DNA of 64,000 nucleotides from Akebia trifoliata (Eukaryota > Streptophyta > Magnoliopsida > Ranunculales > Lardizabalaceae). The position numbers and the translations under genes are program-made. Under the pieces are notes generated by a model. It was not told the origin of the DNA and did no database searches. It was given only the letters and a program-made list of their open reading frames with translations. The stretch spans positions 11,267,569-11,331,568 of the forward strand of contig CM030714.1 of NCBI GenBank assembly GCA_017979445.1, written 5' to 3'. Shown in pieces: positions 36,901 through 46,000 of the stretch (within the stretch, counting starts at the first letter, position 1; each line of letters starts with the position of its first letter).

Positions 36901-39260
36901 TGAATTGCAGGTAATAATAAAGCTGAATGAAAACACACTCATAGGCTATCAAAATACAATAAACGACTGTATGGAGTGTAGAAATAAAGATCAATAGCAT
37001 TTTGTCCTAAGTTGGGGTTGGTATCTGAGAGCTCAACAATAAAAAACAACAATATTCTACATCGAAATACTACGTATACCTTCATGCTTAAACACTTGAA
37101 TAATCAACTACAAAATATTGCGTTGACACATCATTATATTTCAATTTCAAAATTCTTATGAGCAAATTACTAATCAAATAACTAAGTAATTGGAACATAG
37201 ACAATTATGTTTGTGCCTTAATGAACATGTTATTTTCCTAGAATAATCCTATACGATCACATACAAATATCTAATTAATAATATTTTATTTCTTCAAATG
37301 AATAAATTTTATGAGTAATTTATTTATTTATTTTTTTTATACATTTTCTTGGTAATTTTAGAATAATTTTTCCTTGTCGATCAAAATTTTCTGTTCATTG
37401 AAATATTTCCAATGAAAATTTTCATTTTTTATACCTGAAATTTGCTTTTTCCAATTGAAATTTACTATTCACCTAAATATTTTGTGAAACAATTAGTGAT
37501 TTTCACTTAAATATATGAAAGGAAACTTTCAGTTAAATTTCATGTTGAGCTTTATGGAAATGAAAATATTTTGGCATATTTCATGAAAATATGAAATATG
37601 CGGACATTTTTTTAGTACTATGATCATAATTTTATATTAGAGATATTCTAGGTATATGAATTCCATGGATCTTGATTAAGTAAATTGACTCAAAATGGGT
37701 TTGCAATTTTGATGCCTCTCTCAGCTTCAATTGAACCTCAATCACAACGTGAGTTGGATTACCTAAAGAACGGAAAAGAGGTAATGGTGCAAAGGATTGA
37801 AGTCATGGGAGATACGGCTGCTTCTATTTTCTGTAGTTTGTCAAAGGCCATCCAGTCTCTAGAAGCACATGATCGCTTTATGCAAGATATAGTTGGTGTT
37901 GTTGCCCTACTTGGAACAGTTAGCAGCAGTAAACTTAGTAGGTAATCTCTCTTTCCATCTCACCTTTCTAAATCGTATATATGCGATCATAGTTTAGATT
38001 ATTGTGTCTACCATAAACTGAAAGCCCTCACTTATAAATGATTTACCCTCCTTCGTCTATTTGCAGAATATTTTCGGAGTATTTGGGTGAGGATCACATG
38101 CTCGCAGTTGTATGTAAGTCTTACACAGCTGCAAATGCTCTCGAAAGGTATAGAAAGAATGGTGAAGTAGATCGTGACCATGCTCTCCATGAAGTGGCAA
38201 ATGCTTTTCGAAAATCAATAAGTGGTCGGTTTCTTGTTATATGCCTCGAGGACATAAGGTAGTGCAAAGAGGTCTCTTTGTTCCAGTTTTATTACTTTTG
38301 TGGTGATCGTGACCACCAGTTTTCCTGATCTGGGTTTCTTAAAACATCGGAATGTGGATCCAATTATATTGTTAATAAGGTGTTGGAAAGATCAAACTAA
38401 TATAATTTTCTTGACAGTCCTTACACTGGAGGGTTTATAGGGAATGATCCACTACGGAAGCTAGCCTTGCGAGATCCTGTCTCACCAACTGGAAAATTCC
38501 CAACTGGGTTCTTAGGCTATGCTGTTAATATGATCAACGTAGACGAGCCTCATTTGTACACAAAGACATCTAAAGGTCATGGTCTTCGAGAGACCTTATT
38601 CTTTCTCCTTTTTGGCAAACTCCAAGTCTATGAAACCAGGGAACATATGAAACATGCTCATTCTTCTATAAAACACGGGGCAGTGTCTCTAGATGGGGGG
38701 ATTATGAAAGGCAATGGAGTTCTTTCTCTTGGATATGGGTACGTCGATATACTCTAGCACTTTAGCATCTCAGATCTCCAAATACTTAATTTAATATAAA
38801 ATGTTTCTATAAGCTTGTATGCATCATGTGTGCATTTTTTGGGATGTAGAATAGTTACAGATCTCGTAATTTGTCATTTTTCTGTTTGAAAAATCCTTGG
38901 ACAAACTCTCATGTTTTTTCGAAAACTACAACAAAAAATCTAGGGATTCATTTCTCTACTTATGCCATTGGCTACTGGATTAACTGTCGACTTTGTGTTG
39001 TATTCAGGAAACAGGAAGGAATTTTTTTTCCAGTTATTACATCAGAAGCAGATAGACAAGTCATTATACACACAATGGGCGTCCAAAAGCAAATTGAAGA
39101 CAAAAAGTTGGAGTTGAAAGCAATTTGTGATGAAATGGAGAAAGAGACCAAAGCCCACACCAAAGCAAAGGAGAAGTTCGAGAAGAAACGTGAAAGGTTG
39201 GGTAAGTTCATGGAAGAAAAGGTGCCCTTACTAAGATCCAATCGAAGGGACAGCTGCTAG
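2583..39260 (+). CDS. GMI1: GMI1-like SMC flexible-hinge protein, C-terminal 986 codons (19 exons)
   Basis: Exons: 2583-2658, 2737-2919, 3084-3239, 3954-3975, 4082-4196, 4284-4400, 4696-5019, 5136-5202, 5303-5397, 15687-15785, 20166-20232, 34618-34703, 34933-35217, 35295-35465, 36167-36281, 37725-37941, 38067-38258, 38418-38738, 39008-39260 (stop TAG). All introns start GT and end AG, all phases match, and the sum is 2961 nt. Window residues 621-659 form a coiled coil. Residues about 660-902 are the SMC-hinge region (GFLGYAVNMI, GHGLRETLFFLLFGKLQVY). Residues about 928-975 are a charged coiled coil. The family (GMI1, DMS3 and animal SMCHD1) acts in DNA repair or chromatin silencing in the nucleus. 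GMI1 carries an N-terminal GHKL ATPase that would lie upstream; DMS3 lacks it and is much shorter, which argues for GMI1. The start is outside the recognised part. Three introns hold roughly 29 kb of transposons, yet the frame is intact. Confidence 0.85.
3704..3824. mobile_element. Small palindromic MITE, copy 1
   Basis: GATTCTATTGCCACACCAAC near 3706 is mirrored by GTTGGTGTGGCAATAGAA near 3798-3818. The arms are about 45 bp around a short AT-rich centre, within intron 3 of the GMI1-like gene. A sister copy lies at 34761-34882 in another intron of the same gene. I could not define a target duplication here because the right end runs into a CT repeat. Confidence 0.7.
5929..6924. mobile_element. 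hAT-type non-autonomous element (996 bp) with 8-bp target duplication
   Basis: The ends are TAGGGCTGGCAA and TTGCCAACCCTA, a perfect 12-bp terminal inverted repeat of the hAT style. The flanks are GTCTTAAC (5921-5928) and ATCTTAAC (6925-6932), an 8-bp duplication with one change. Both subterminal zones are full of GATCCGA and ATCCGATC motifs in opposite orientations. There is no transposase frame. A CA/CG/GA microsatellite lies at about 6396-6460. The element is in intron 9 of the GMI1-like gene. Confidence 0.85.
7033..7200 (+). repeat. 5' LTR of Copia-1
   Basis: It starts TGTTAGATATATCGG and ends GATCTTCTACA. It matches 14931-15094 along its whole length with scattered substitutions and small gaps. 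It is followed directly by the primer-binding site. Confidence 0.9.
8955..9320. mobile_element. TA-repeat-associated palindromic MITE, copy M1
   Basis: The whole element is a palindrome: AATGTTCAGCAACAAACATT at the left is mirrored by AATGTTTGTTGCTGAACGGG at the right. Each arm contains a second, smaller palindrome centred on GATGATCTC(C)TACGGTGAGG. It lies between (TA)n tracts (about 8925-8954 and 9321-9363) in the right arm of the fold-back element. Sister copies are at 9364-9750, 15903-16248 and 32581-32872. Confidence 0.8.
9364..9750. mobile_element. TA-repeat-associated palindromic MITE, copy M2
   Basis: The left end GGGGACGGTTCAGCAGCCCT is mirrored by AGGGCTGCCGAACCGCTCCC at the right. 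The internal GAGGATGATCTC palindromes match M1. It shares one TA tract with M1 and is followed by TA then GA repeats to about 9851. Confidence 0.8.
13930..14473 (-). mobile_element. Tandem TRIM array: three LTRs and two internal regions
   Basis: LTR copies at 13930-14047, 14160-14271 and 14362-14473 are separated by two internal regions. Each internal region ends, on the plus strand, in the reverse complement of a primer-binding site (GCTCTGATACCA at 14148-14159, ACTCTGATACCA at 14350-14361). It is the same family as 1622-1907. The array interrupts the RT/RNase H region of Copia-1. The flanks CCTAA and GGATT do not match, so it may come from recombination. The first internal region has its own short tandem duplication (GTGGAGATATGAACTGGGTGAC). 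Confidence 0.8.
14931..15094 (+). repeat. 3' LTR of Copia-1
   Basis: It starts TGTTAGATATATCGG after a purine tract, ends CTTCTACA, and is followed by the TTATC target duplication. Confidence 0.9.
15877..16370 (-). mobile_element. tRNA-derived SINE with 15-bp target duplication, split by a MITE
   Basis: On the minus strand there is a box A (TGGTTGAGTGG, plus strand 16343-16353) and a perfect box B (GTTCGAATCC, 16291-16300), followed by a TA-rich tail. ATAGATTTAATATAT occurs at 15862-15876 and 16371-16385 as target duplication. The head would not fold as a functional tRNA (no acceptor stem pairing). The TA-rich tail has been invaded by MITE copy M3. Confidence 0.7.
15903..16248. mobile_element. 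TA-repeat-associated palindromic MITE, copy M3
   Basis: It has the same internal design as M1 and M2 (GATTGAGCTGATTTTTTGTG and GAGGATGATCTC inverted pairs, GTGGACCGTC centre). The left end begins GGGAACGG, but the matching right terminal part is missing; the element ends at AACCC against a TA tract. It lies in the tail of the SINE. Confidence 0.75.
17711..18354 (-). mobile_element. 5'-truncated LINE tail with 17-bp target duplication
   Basis: A minus-strand frame at 18325-18068 encodes the RT zinc-binding domain of plant L1-type LINEs (FHITSFCCLCKSEGKTVNHI, ILLHCRFTCKVW), followed by the 3' UTR and an A-rich tail (T-rich at 17711-17730). ATATAGAAGATCAATCT at 17694-17710 and 18355-18371 is a perfect target duplication. 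It is in intron 10 of the GMI1-like gene. Confidence 0.9.
18836..19510 (-). mobile_element. 5'-truncated LINE tail with 15-bp target duplication
   Basis: A minus-strand frame at 19522-19082 carries the RT zinc-binding domain (YCFLCNSTAESADHILIHC), then LWLGRKEYKG and the FFEDFVFRWDSL ending. A poly(A) tail is read as T12 at 18837-18848. AGAAAAAGACACCTA at 18821-18835 and 19511-19525 is the target duplication. It is a different subfamily from the neighbour at 17.7 kb but has the same orientation and the same intron. Confidence 0.9.
20580..21019 (+). mobile_element. LINE reverse transcriptase, 5' piece (split by Copia-2)
   Basis: The frame from 20625 gives LGFSSRWIDWVMKCV, LKQGDSLSTFLF and FSRMISRV, the central RT of an L1-type LINE, then CFEAVFGLVVNLRKFKM. 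The catalytic FADD box reads FAKD (about 20893-20908) behind a stop. A run of 16 G (20859-20874) sits just before it and shifts frame. The frame stops at the Copia-2 target site (about 21019) and resumes at 33207. Confidence 0.85.
21993..27517 (-). mobile_element. Copia-3: young minus-strand Copia element nested in Copia-2
   Basis: The 116-bp LTRs (21993-22108, 27402-27517) differ at one position. AACAC flanks both sides (21988-21992, 27518-27522). The primer-binding site is the reverse complement of 27390-27401 (TGGTATCAGAGC). Order on the minus strand: gag (26363-25692, one break near 25990), zinc knuckle C-x2-C-x4-H-x4-C near 25570, protease motif DSGAS, GAG-pre-integrase, integrase (24672-24300, DDE residues seen), RT and RNase H in a 617-codon frame (24178-22325) and a final frame to 22116. 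The RT box reads YVDI instead of YVDD (23056-23075), a one-codon loss, and several frames are broken, so this copy should be inactive despite its youth. Confidence 0.92.
26500..27190. repeat. Degenerate CTGCTGTTG/CCGCAGCC repeat in the Copia-3 leader
   Basis: Between the primer-binding site and gag of Copia-3, a motif close to CACCTGCTGTTGCCGCAGCC recurs with substitutions every 30-60 bp. Later units read CAGCACTGCTGCTGCTGTCG. It has no conserved coding frame. It is a leader minisatellite, not a CRISPR array, because the spacers are themselves diverged repeats. Confidence 0.65.
28104..28749 (-). repeat. Tandem duplication of about 320 bp inside Copia-2 RT region
   Basis: 28104-28413 and 28428-28749 are two diverged copies. 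Both contain GGGATTGGAGAGAGCTTCTT, then ATGAGATGGAAACAAA, CACATCATGGTAGGAAACAA and TGTGAAGTAGTCATGAGAAC in the same order. The coding consequence is two successive copies of the stretch just before the RT domain. Confidence 0.8.
31600..31830. repeat. Short repeat series in the Copia-2 leader
   Basis: CCTAGATGGTGGCTG and close variants (CTCTAGATGGCTGTTG, CCCTAGATGGTTGTTG) recur four times between 31670 and 31785. They lie between gag and the primer-binding site of Copia-2, the same place as the repeats of Copia-3 and Copia-4. Confidence 0.55.
32092..33187. mobile_element. PIF/Harbinger-like MITE in the 5' LTR of Copia-2, with TAT target duplication
   Basis: The ends are GGTGCTGTTTG and CAAACACCACC. 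TAT occurs on both sides (32089-32091, 33188-33190). The other LTR of the same element (21181-21204) shows the unfilled site GAACTATATTTGATAAG with a single TAT, which proves the duplication. The subterminal parts repeat AGTGCTGAA and TTCAGCACTT in opposite orientations. There is no transposase. Palindromic MITE M4 is nested inside. Confidence 0.85.
32581..32872. mobile_element. Palindromic MITE, copy M4, nested in a Harbinger-like MITE
   Basis: GTTTTGTTTTATATGGGTTA at the left is mirrored by TAACCCATATAAGACAAAAT at the right. The internal GAGGATGGTC...GATCATCCTCACC and GATCTCTTC...GAGATCATCC palindromes match M1-M3. Unlike M1-M3 it is not in a TA repeat. A poly(T/A) expansion lies at 32707-32721. 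Confidence 0.75.
33207..34000 (+). mobile_element. LINE reverse transcriptase, 3' piece
   Basis: It continues the LINE after Copia-2: LLRWSSYKKKGKTTLLKSTL (about 33310-33380), then KEFVWHGKDGLRKFYLVKWN and GGLNFRRLKHMNSALLGKWL, the usual order after the RT core. It is frameshifted and has stops. Similarity fades after about 34000 and the 3' end is not defined. Confidence 0.8.
34761..34882. mobile_element. Small palindromic MITE, copy 2, with 9-bp target duplication
   Basis: The 122-bp palindrome begins GAGAGATTCTATTTCCACAC and ends TGTGGCAATAGAAGCTCTC. TTATTATAT is duplicated at 34752-34760 and 34883-34891; 9 bp points to the Mutator superfamily. It lies in intron 12 of the GMI1-like gene, 50 bp before the next exon. 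The sister copy is at 3704-3824. Confidence 0.85.
35466..37724. other. GMI1-like introns 14 and 15, no repeat recognised
   Basis: Apart from the exon at 36167-36281, this stretch is AT-rich intron sequence without ORFs or target-duplicated insertions that I can see. 36780-37680 is especially A+T rich. Confidence 0.5.
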
Positions 39261-40075
39261 GAAATCTATTCCTGGTTCTATGTCTGATATGTGTACATAA
39301 GTATGCAGTGACTGTCTTCATAGTGATGAATATATCAGCTTTTTGTAGATAGCTGGTTTTACTAACCTATTTATGGGGGTATTTACAGTCTGACATGATG
39401 AATGTAAATATATATATTCATTGGTCTAACTTATAAATGTTTATTTTGGTATTTCAAACCACAGTTTTGAAGTTGACTTCCTTCTATTGATTTTCAAGGC
39501 AGACTAGTAAGACTCATCTTGAGACAATGGCACGTACAGAAGCGACACCAGACTGAATATGGAACTTGTATGTATATGGAAAGCAATGGTTATTGAAAAT
39601 CATTGTATTTGAATTCTATCTTAAAAACAGATTGCATTTGAAGACTACATCCCTGCTTCTGAACTCGAAAAATAGGTTTGAAATTGGTGTATGGTAACCG
39701 CACTGCAAGAAACCAAAAACAAGCCAGACCTGTTTCTTCAAATTAATAACTAAAATTACCCTAGAAATTATTTTAAAGATTCAAGTTGCTCGTTATTACA
39801 ATTACCAAAATATTGAGAGAAATTGTTTGTTCATTAAATGTTTCATAATTTTGATATATCTCAAAAAAATACACTTCCTAAACATTGTCACCAAACATCC
39901 AATTGGGCAATAGAAGTGCTTTGATAGAAGCACTTCGGTTGGAACCAACACTATCCCCAATATCAAGCCCCTAATGGTAAATTCATTGTCTTTTTTGTTG
40001 CACATAAAGTGAATAAATTTTTTTCCCCATTTTAGAATCTTTACAGTCCATAGAAATGCACAAAGAACATAATTT
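39261..40075. other. Intergenic space between two convergent genes
   Basis: This 815-bp stretch holds the 3' UTR of the GMI1-like gene (stop at 39260) and that of the ILR1-like gene (stop complement at 40076-40078). No further ORF or clear mobile element is seen. Poly(A) sites cannot be fixed from the sequence alone. Confidence 0.6.
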
Positions 40076-43000
40076 TCAATCGGAAAGATTGGTATGGTCA
40101 GCTGAATCTTGGTGCTCATTAAGATAAGTCTCCGCAAGTGCGGTGTGCAGTGCAGCTCCAATGGGAAGGACACCCTCATCTAGAAAGAAGTGGGGGGAGT
40201 GCGGCAAGTGAACTGAACCCAATTCCTCATTCCTAATTCCAATACTGAACATCACACCAGGTATTATTTCTTGATAGAAAGCAAAGTCCTCGCCTGCCAA
40301 AACCTTGTTGCCTGGCTTAACATTCTTGGATCCGAGTAAGAGTCCGCCAACCCTCTCCACATGCTGATGCAATATCTCATCATTCATGACAGCTGGATAT
40401 GATGGATGCTCCTTTTCTTTCAGGTCAAAGAAAGCCTTACATCTGTGTATAGTTGCCTGTCCTTTGATAACCTGCAAAAAGCTCCATGCATATCAGAATT
40501 CAACCGAGTGTATTGTTTTTAATAGAGAGCACAGACCAAATTATTTCTAGTGACGCTATAAAGCAATTAAAGAAGAGAAAGGGACGCGAGGTTTTGAGCC
40601 TCGACTCAAGAAGCACAAGAGAAGGTAGAACAATATCAGACTCTTTATGACCCTTTCGACTCTCTGTAAGACTCTTGTTTGTATTTCACTTGTCTCTGTT
40701 TTGAACCGAACAACCAGAAAAAGAAAAGTACAAAAGAATCCCATCTAAACAAAAAGGTCCTCAAAGAAAACCCCGAAACTCCTTAAAATCATTTGTACCA
40801 ATAGAACATGAAGCCCAAAGCACTGATAATGGCCTCCTGGACTTCCTCTTGAATGCCTGAGACCATCATAGTGCGAAAACAAGCAATGAAGGAAAAAGTA
40901 GTGAATGTGAAAGTCAATTCTAGACCCAAGAACAGCATTCTCATGCATATGTATCCAAAGAATATGAAGGACAGATGGTCATTTGATCACTCTCATTGTA
41001 TATTTTTCTGATATGCCAGAGACCAATATGAAATGTGTAGAAGTAAAAGAGTACATGATCTTGATTACCTCTTTAACTCTCCGCTTAAGTTGGTGCAGAC
41101 CATCTGTGGTAAGACTCCTCAAAGTGCCCCCAAATTCAACAGATTGAGGAATGACATTCAATGCCGTCCCACCTCGAACATAAGTAACAGAAAGAACCTT
41201 CACAAAGGAAGTTAAGTTTCAGTGATAAATCACATTAGCTAACATCTTATTAATAGCACTAATTGGAAATATGATTAAAATTTTAAACTAGAACAAATAA
41301 AAGTAAGCGTACAAGTATCTCACACTAAAATAAGTAGTCACACTATATACCATATACGGACCAGAAACCTTTGTTATGAATGGATGGATCCATGATATAA
41401 ACAATGCAGGATACAGAGAAAGGGTTTGAGTTATATCTATAAGCTACACTATAGGCTCAAGTTTAGAAGTTAAATTATCCAAAATAATGATTTGTTAGAA
41501 GCATAGTTAGCAATCCAGCCTATAGGAAAAGTTTGAGTATGGTCCAATCCTAACACTTGGAACGGTGCAAAATTTGCTCAATAGAAAGGGAATAGCCAAA
41601 AATCCAGCAAGGAATATATTCTGATTTGCTGTCGAGAAAATTAGTCTTTGATTGTTTCTTTGAGTTTTGTTGGTATTATGTCCTTCTAATAGGGGTATTT
41701 TGTTGCTATTGTTAGAATTCTATATCGTGTGACCCATTGACCTCACGGTGTTTGTTGTTTAATTGCACCAGGATTTTATATACATAATAGATACCAATAT
41801 TAAAGATTCTCAATATCGTTAGAATTATGAATATTCTTTAAAGTTAGTAAGAGACCTTGATGGATAGGAAACTTACTAAAAGAATAACTCTAGGCCCTCA
41901 ACCTTCACCTATAAAAGGGATCAGCAACCCCATATTGGAAATAAGAATAAGAGAGAACCGTATGTGTGGAAAATGCATAACGTAGAAAGTTCACAAGAGT
42001 GATATCCATCAATTACTAGTATCCAGCCAATCCATATAGAGAGAAGGGAGAAGGTGAGTCTAGACGGAAGGGATCAATTTGATTGGGGTTTTGAAAGTTT
42101 TGAGGAACACATGGGTAGAGAGGCACACCTCCAACGTTTTAGATCAATGAATTCACAATGGCACAAAGTTAGTACCCTTAACTCGGTTTACATTGAATTA
42201 ATAGTGTGTTTGAGGTGTGTGATAGATTAGATCCTATTGGAAAAAATCAAAGTATATTAAAGTCATTTTTTAGGATTTTGAATGAGTAAAATCTAACATG
42301 TGGTATCAGGACCATAGGTTCTTGAATTTCCATATCTTGGCTTCGAACTATACATGCATAAAAGTTGCCATGCTTTAAGATAAAATTCTCGTTCCAATTT
42401 CTTGATCTTGTTTATATAATCATGATTATTATGATTGAAATTTGATTTCAATATTTTGTTCAAATAAGTGATTTCTATTTGCTACAGGATTACGTTTAAG
42501 TGAATTCAGATTTTTGGTTATATATATATTTTGGTATAATTGAATTCAGTTTTGGTTGTATTGAATTCAGATTTTTGGTTATATTTCGTGGTTATATATA
42601 TATTATTTCGGTGATTGAATTCATATTATGGTTATATATAATTTTTTTGCTTATATATAATGATCCAATCGATTTAGGTTTTGCTTATATATCGATTTCA
42701 GTTTTGCTTATTGATTTTTATATAATGATCCAATCAATTTCGATTTTTATATAATGATCCAATTGATTTTGTTTTGCTTATTGATTCAATTGAATTAGGT
42801 TTTGCTTATATACATTGAACAATTGATTTCGGTTTTGGTTATGTACATTGATGTAATTGATTTCGGTTTTGCCTTACGATACAATTGATTTCAATTTGCT
42901 TAATGATTCAATTGATTTCGGTTTTGCTTATACACATTGATGCAATTGATTTCGGTTTTGCCTAATGATACAATTGATTTCATTTTGCTTATTGATTCAA

Positions 43001-46000
43001 TTGATTTCGGTTTTGCTTATATATATAAGAATTCAATTGAATTTAGTTTTACTCCAATATCACGATTCAATTGATTTTGTTTTGGTACAAGATTATGATT
43101 CAATATGGTTTTCGGTTTAGTGATTAAAGTTTTATGCCATATCATGTTATTGGAACAGTAAAGAAAAACCTTAAGGTTACGTAAATATTATTGAACAATA
43201 TAGAGGAACATAAATTTTATTTTTGTAGTTGCCAAAGTGGTCTTAATTAGTAAAACCTATGAAATATCTAATTGTATTAAATCTAGTCATCGGGTGACAT
43301 TAAAGAATAATAATATTTACAATTACAGACTCAAATAAGTAAATGGGATTAGCTCAAAGAAGAATTTCATTTAACTAATTTTTTTTTTTTATAAGTAAAT
43401 TTCATTTAACTAATTGAACTTTGGGTAAGGTAATATAATTCACATGAACTTAACAAAACTAAAATTGGATACCTAAAGGTAACAAAACTAAAATTGGATA
43501 CCTAAAGGTAACAAAACTAATTGAATAAATTATGTTAACCTTATGGGATGAATAAATTAGTCTTTATCCTAAAGTAATATACCTAGTTTAACCCAAAATA
43601 TAAATTTAGGTAATATTGATAAGTTCATCATTATTCAATAAAACTCAAAGCACTTATTAGAACATTGTCCTTATTTTATTTCAGTTCCAAGTTCATCGCA
43701 CTCTAATGCATCCACCATCCCAATCCTTACTGAATCAAATTTTTCGGAATGGTATAAGCACATCCAATTCACTCTACGTGTTCAAGATCTTAACCTAGCA
43801 TTCATCTTGCAAAACCTGCAGATCTAACTGAGAACAATACGATAGAGTAAGAAAACTTGCTCCTCGCTTGGGAAAGATCGAATAGGCTTAGTTTGATATT
43901 AATGAGGATGACATTTGCTAACAACATTAAGACCTCCCTACCTCCAACTAACAACGTGCAAAAGTATTACAAAAATGTTGAAGAAAAATTTAAGTAACAA
44001 CATCAAGACCTCCCTACCTCCAAATAACAACGTGCAAGAGTATTTGAAAAATGTTGAAGAAAAATTTAAGTCTGCTGATAAATCACTTGCGAGCACGTTG
44101 ATGGCCGAGTTGATGACCATGAAATACAATGGGGTGCGAGGAATACAAGACCATACTTTCAACATGACATACAAGGTTGCAGAGCTTAGAACATTAGGAA
44201 TGAACGTAAATGATTCCTTCCTATTACAATTCATCCTCAACTCTCTCTCGGCTCAATTCAATCCCTTTAAGATCCACTACAACACTAATAAAGACAAGTA
44301 GAGTGTGAACAAATTGACTAACATGTGCATTCAAAAGGAGATGAGATTGGGATAAGAAGGAAAATAGTCTACTTCTGTGATGAATTAAGGAACAAGAAAA
44401 AAAGGAGGAAAGTAAAAAAAGTGGAAGAAGAATGCATCAGGGAAATGTTAAACTCCTAGGAATGCAAATCACATTGGTGTCAAGTGCTACTTTTGTGACA
44501 AAATGAGACACATGAAGAAGGACTGCGTAAAATACAGAAATTGATTCGAAAAGAAAGGTATGTCTCTTTCTTTTGTATGTTATGAATCAAATTTAACTGA
44601 AGTATCTTTTAATACTTGGTAGATTGATTATGGAGCCACAACTCATATTACGAGTTCGATGCAGGGATTCTTTTCAAGTAGGAAACTAACGTAAGATAAT
44701 GAAAGATTTATCTTCATGGGAAACTGCCTCGGAGCGCAAGGGTTAGCTGTAAGAACCTATCGCTTGGTATTGGAGACTGGTAATCAGATGAATCTGGAGA
44801 GCATTTTTTATGTTACTACCATATCTAGGAATTTAATTTCATTATCTAGATTAGATAGTTTAGGATATTCGATTTCTTTTGAATGTAGACAGTTAAAGTT
44901 GCTCTTACATTCAATTTTAGTTGGATATGAGATTTTGATCGATGGTTTATATAAAATTAATTTAAATTTTGATTATGCCAAGTCTTTAGTTTCCTTGCAT
45001 TCGAATAATAGTTTGAAACGTGGCTTGATAAATAAAAATTCCCTCCATCATGTGGCACAAACGTCTGGGACATATGTCTAAAACTAGGATAGAGAGACTA
45101 GTGAAGGATAAAGTTTTGGATAATTTGGACTTCATGGATTTCTCGGTATGTGTGGATTGCATTAAAGGGAAGCAAACCAAACATACTAAGAAATGAGCCA
45201 CAAGAAGTAAAAAACTTCTTGAGATCATACACTGACATTTGTGGACCTTTTCCCACTACATGTTTAAGTAAAGAAAAATATAGACCACCTCTCTAGGTTT
45301 GGTTGTCTATCTGATTTATGAAAAACCTCAGTCTGTGGATATCTTCGAGATATTTATAACTGAGGTAGAAAGGCAGTTAGACAAAAATGTTAAAATAATT
45401 AGATTAGATAGAAGAGGTGAATACTAGGGTAGATTTAATGAATCAAGTCAGAACCCTGACCCTTTTGTTAAACTCTTAGAAAAGTTTGGTATTTGTGTAC
45501 AATATACAATGCCTTGGACGCCTTAGTAGAATGGTGCAACTGAAAGGTGTCATCATACACATATGGACATGGTTAGGAACATATTGGGTCACTCAACAAT
45601 TCCAAAATTCTTGTGGGGAGAAACATTAAATATTACAATGTACATCTTAAACAGGATTCCTAGGAAGGCGGTTCCTAAGACTCCTTTCGAGCTGTGGACT
45701 GGTAGGAAACCTAGTTTAAGACACTTACATGTTTAGACCTGCCCAGTGGAAGTAAGGATTTATAACCCACAAGAAAGGAAATTGGATCCCAAGACCATCT
45801 CTATATATTTCATTAGTTATCCAGAAAAATCTAAAGGATACAAATTCTATTGCCTTAACCACAATACGAGAATAGTTGAAATCGAAAACATCAGATTCTT
45901 GGAAAATGGTGAGATTAATGGGATCGTAGACCACGTAAAATAACTCTCGAAGAAATAAGAGTGAATATCCTACCATCTCTTAATCTTCATGAAACTGTTA

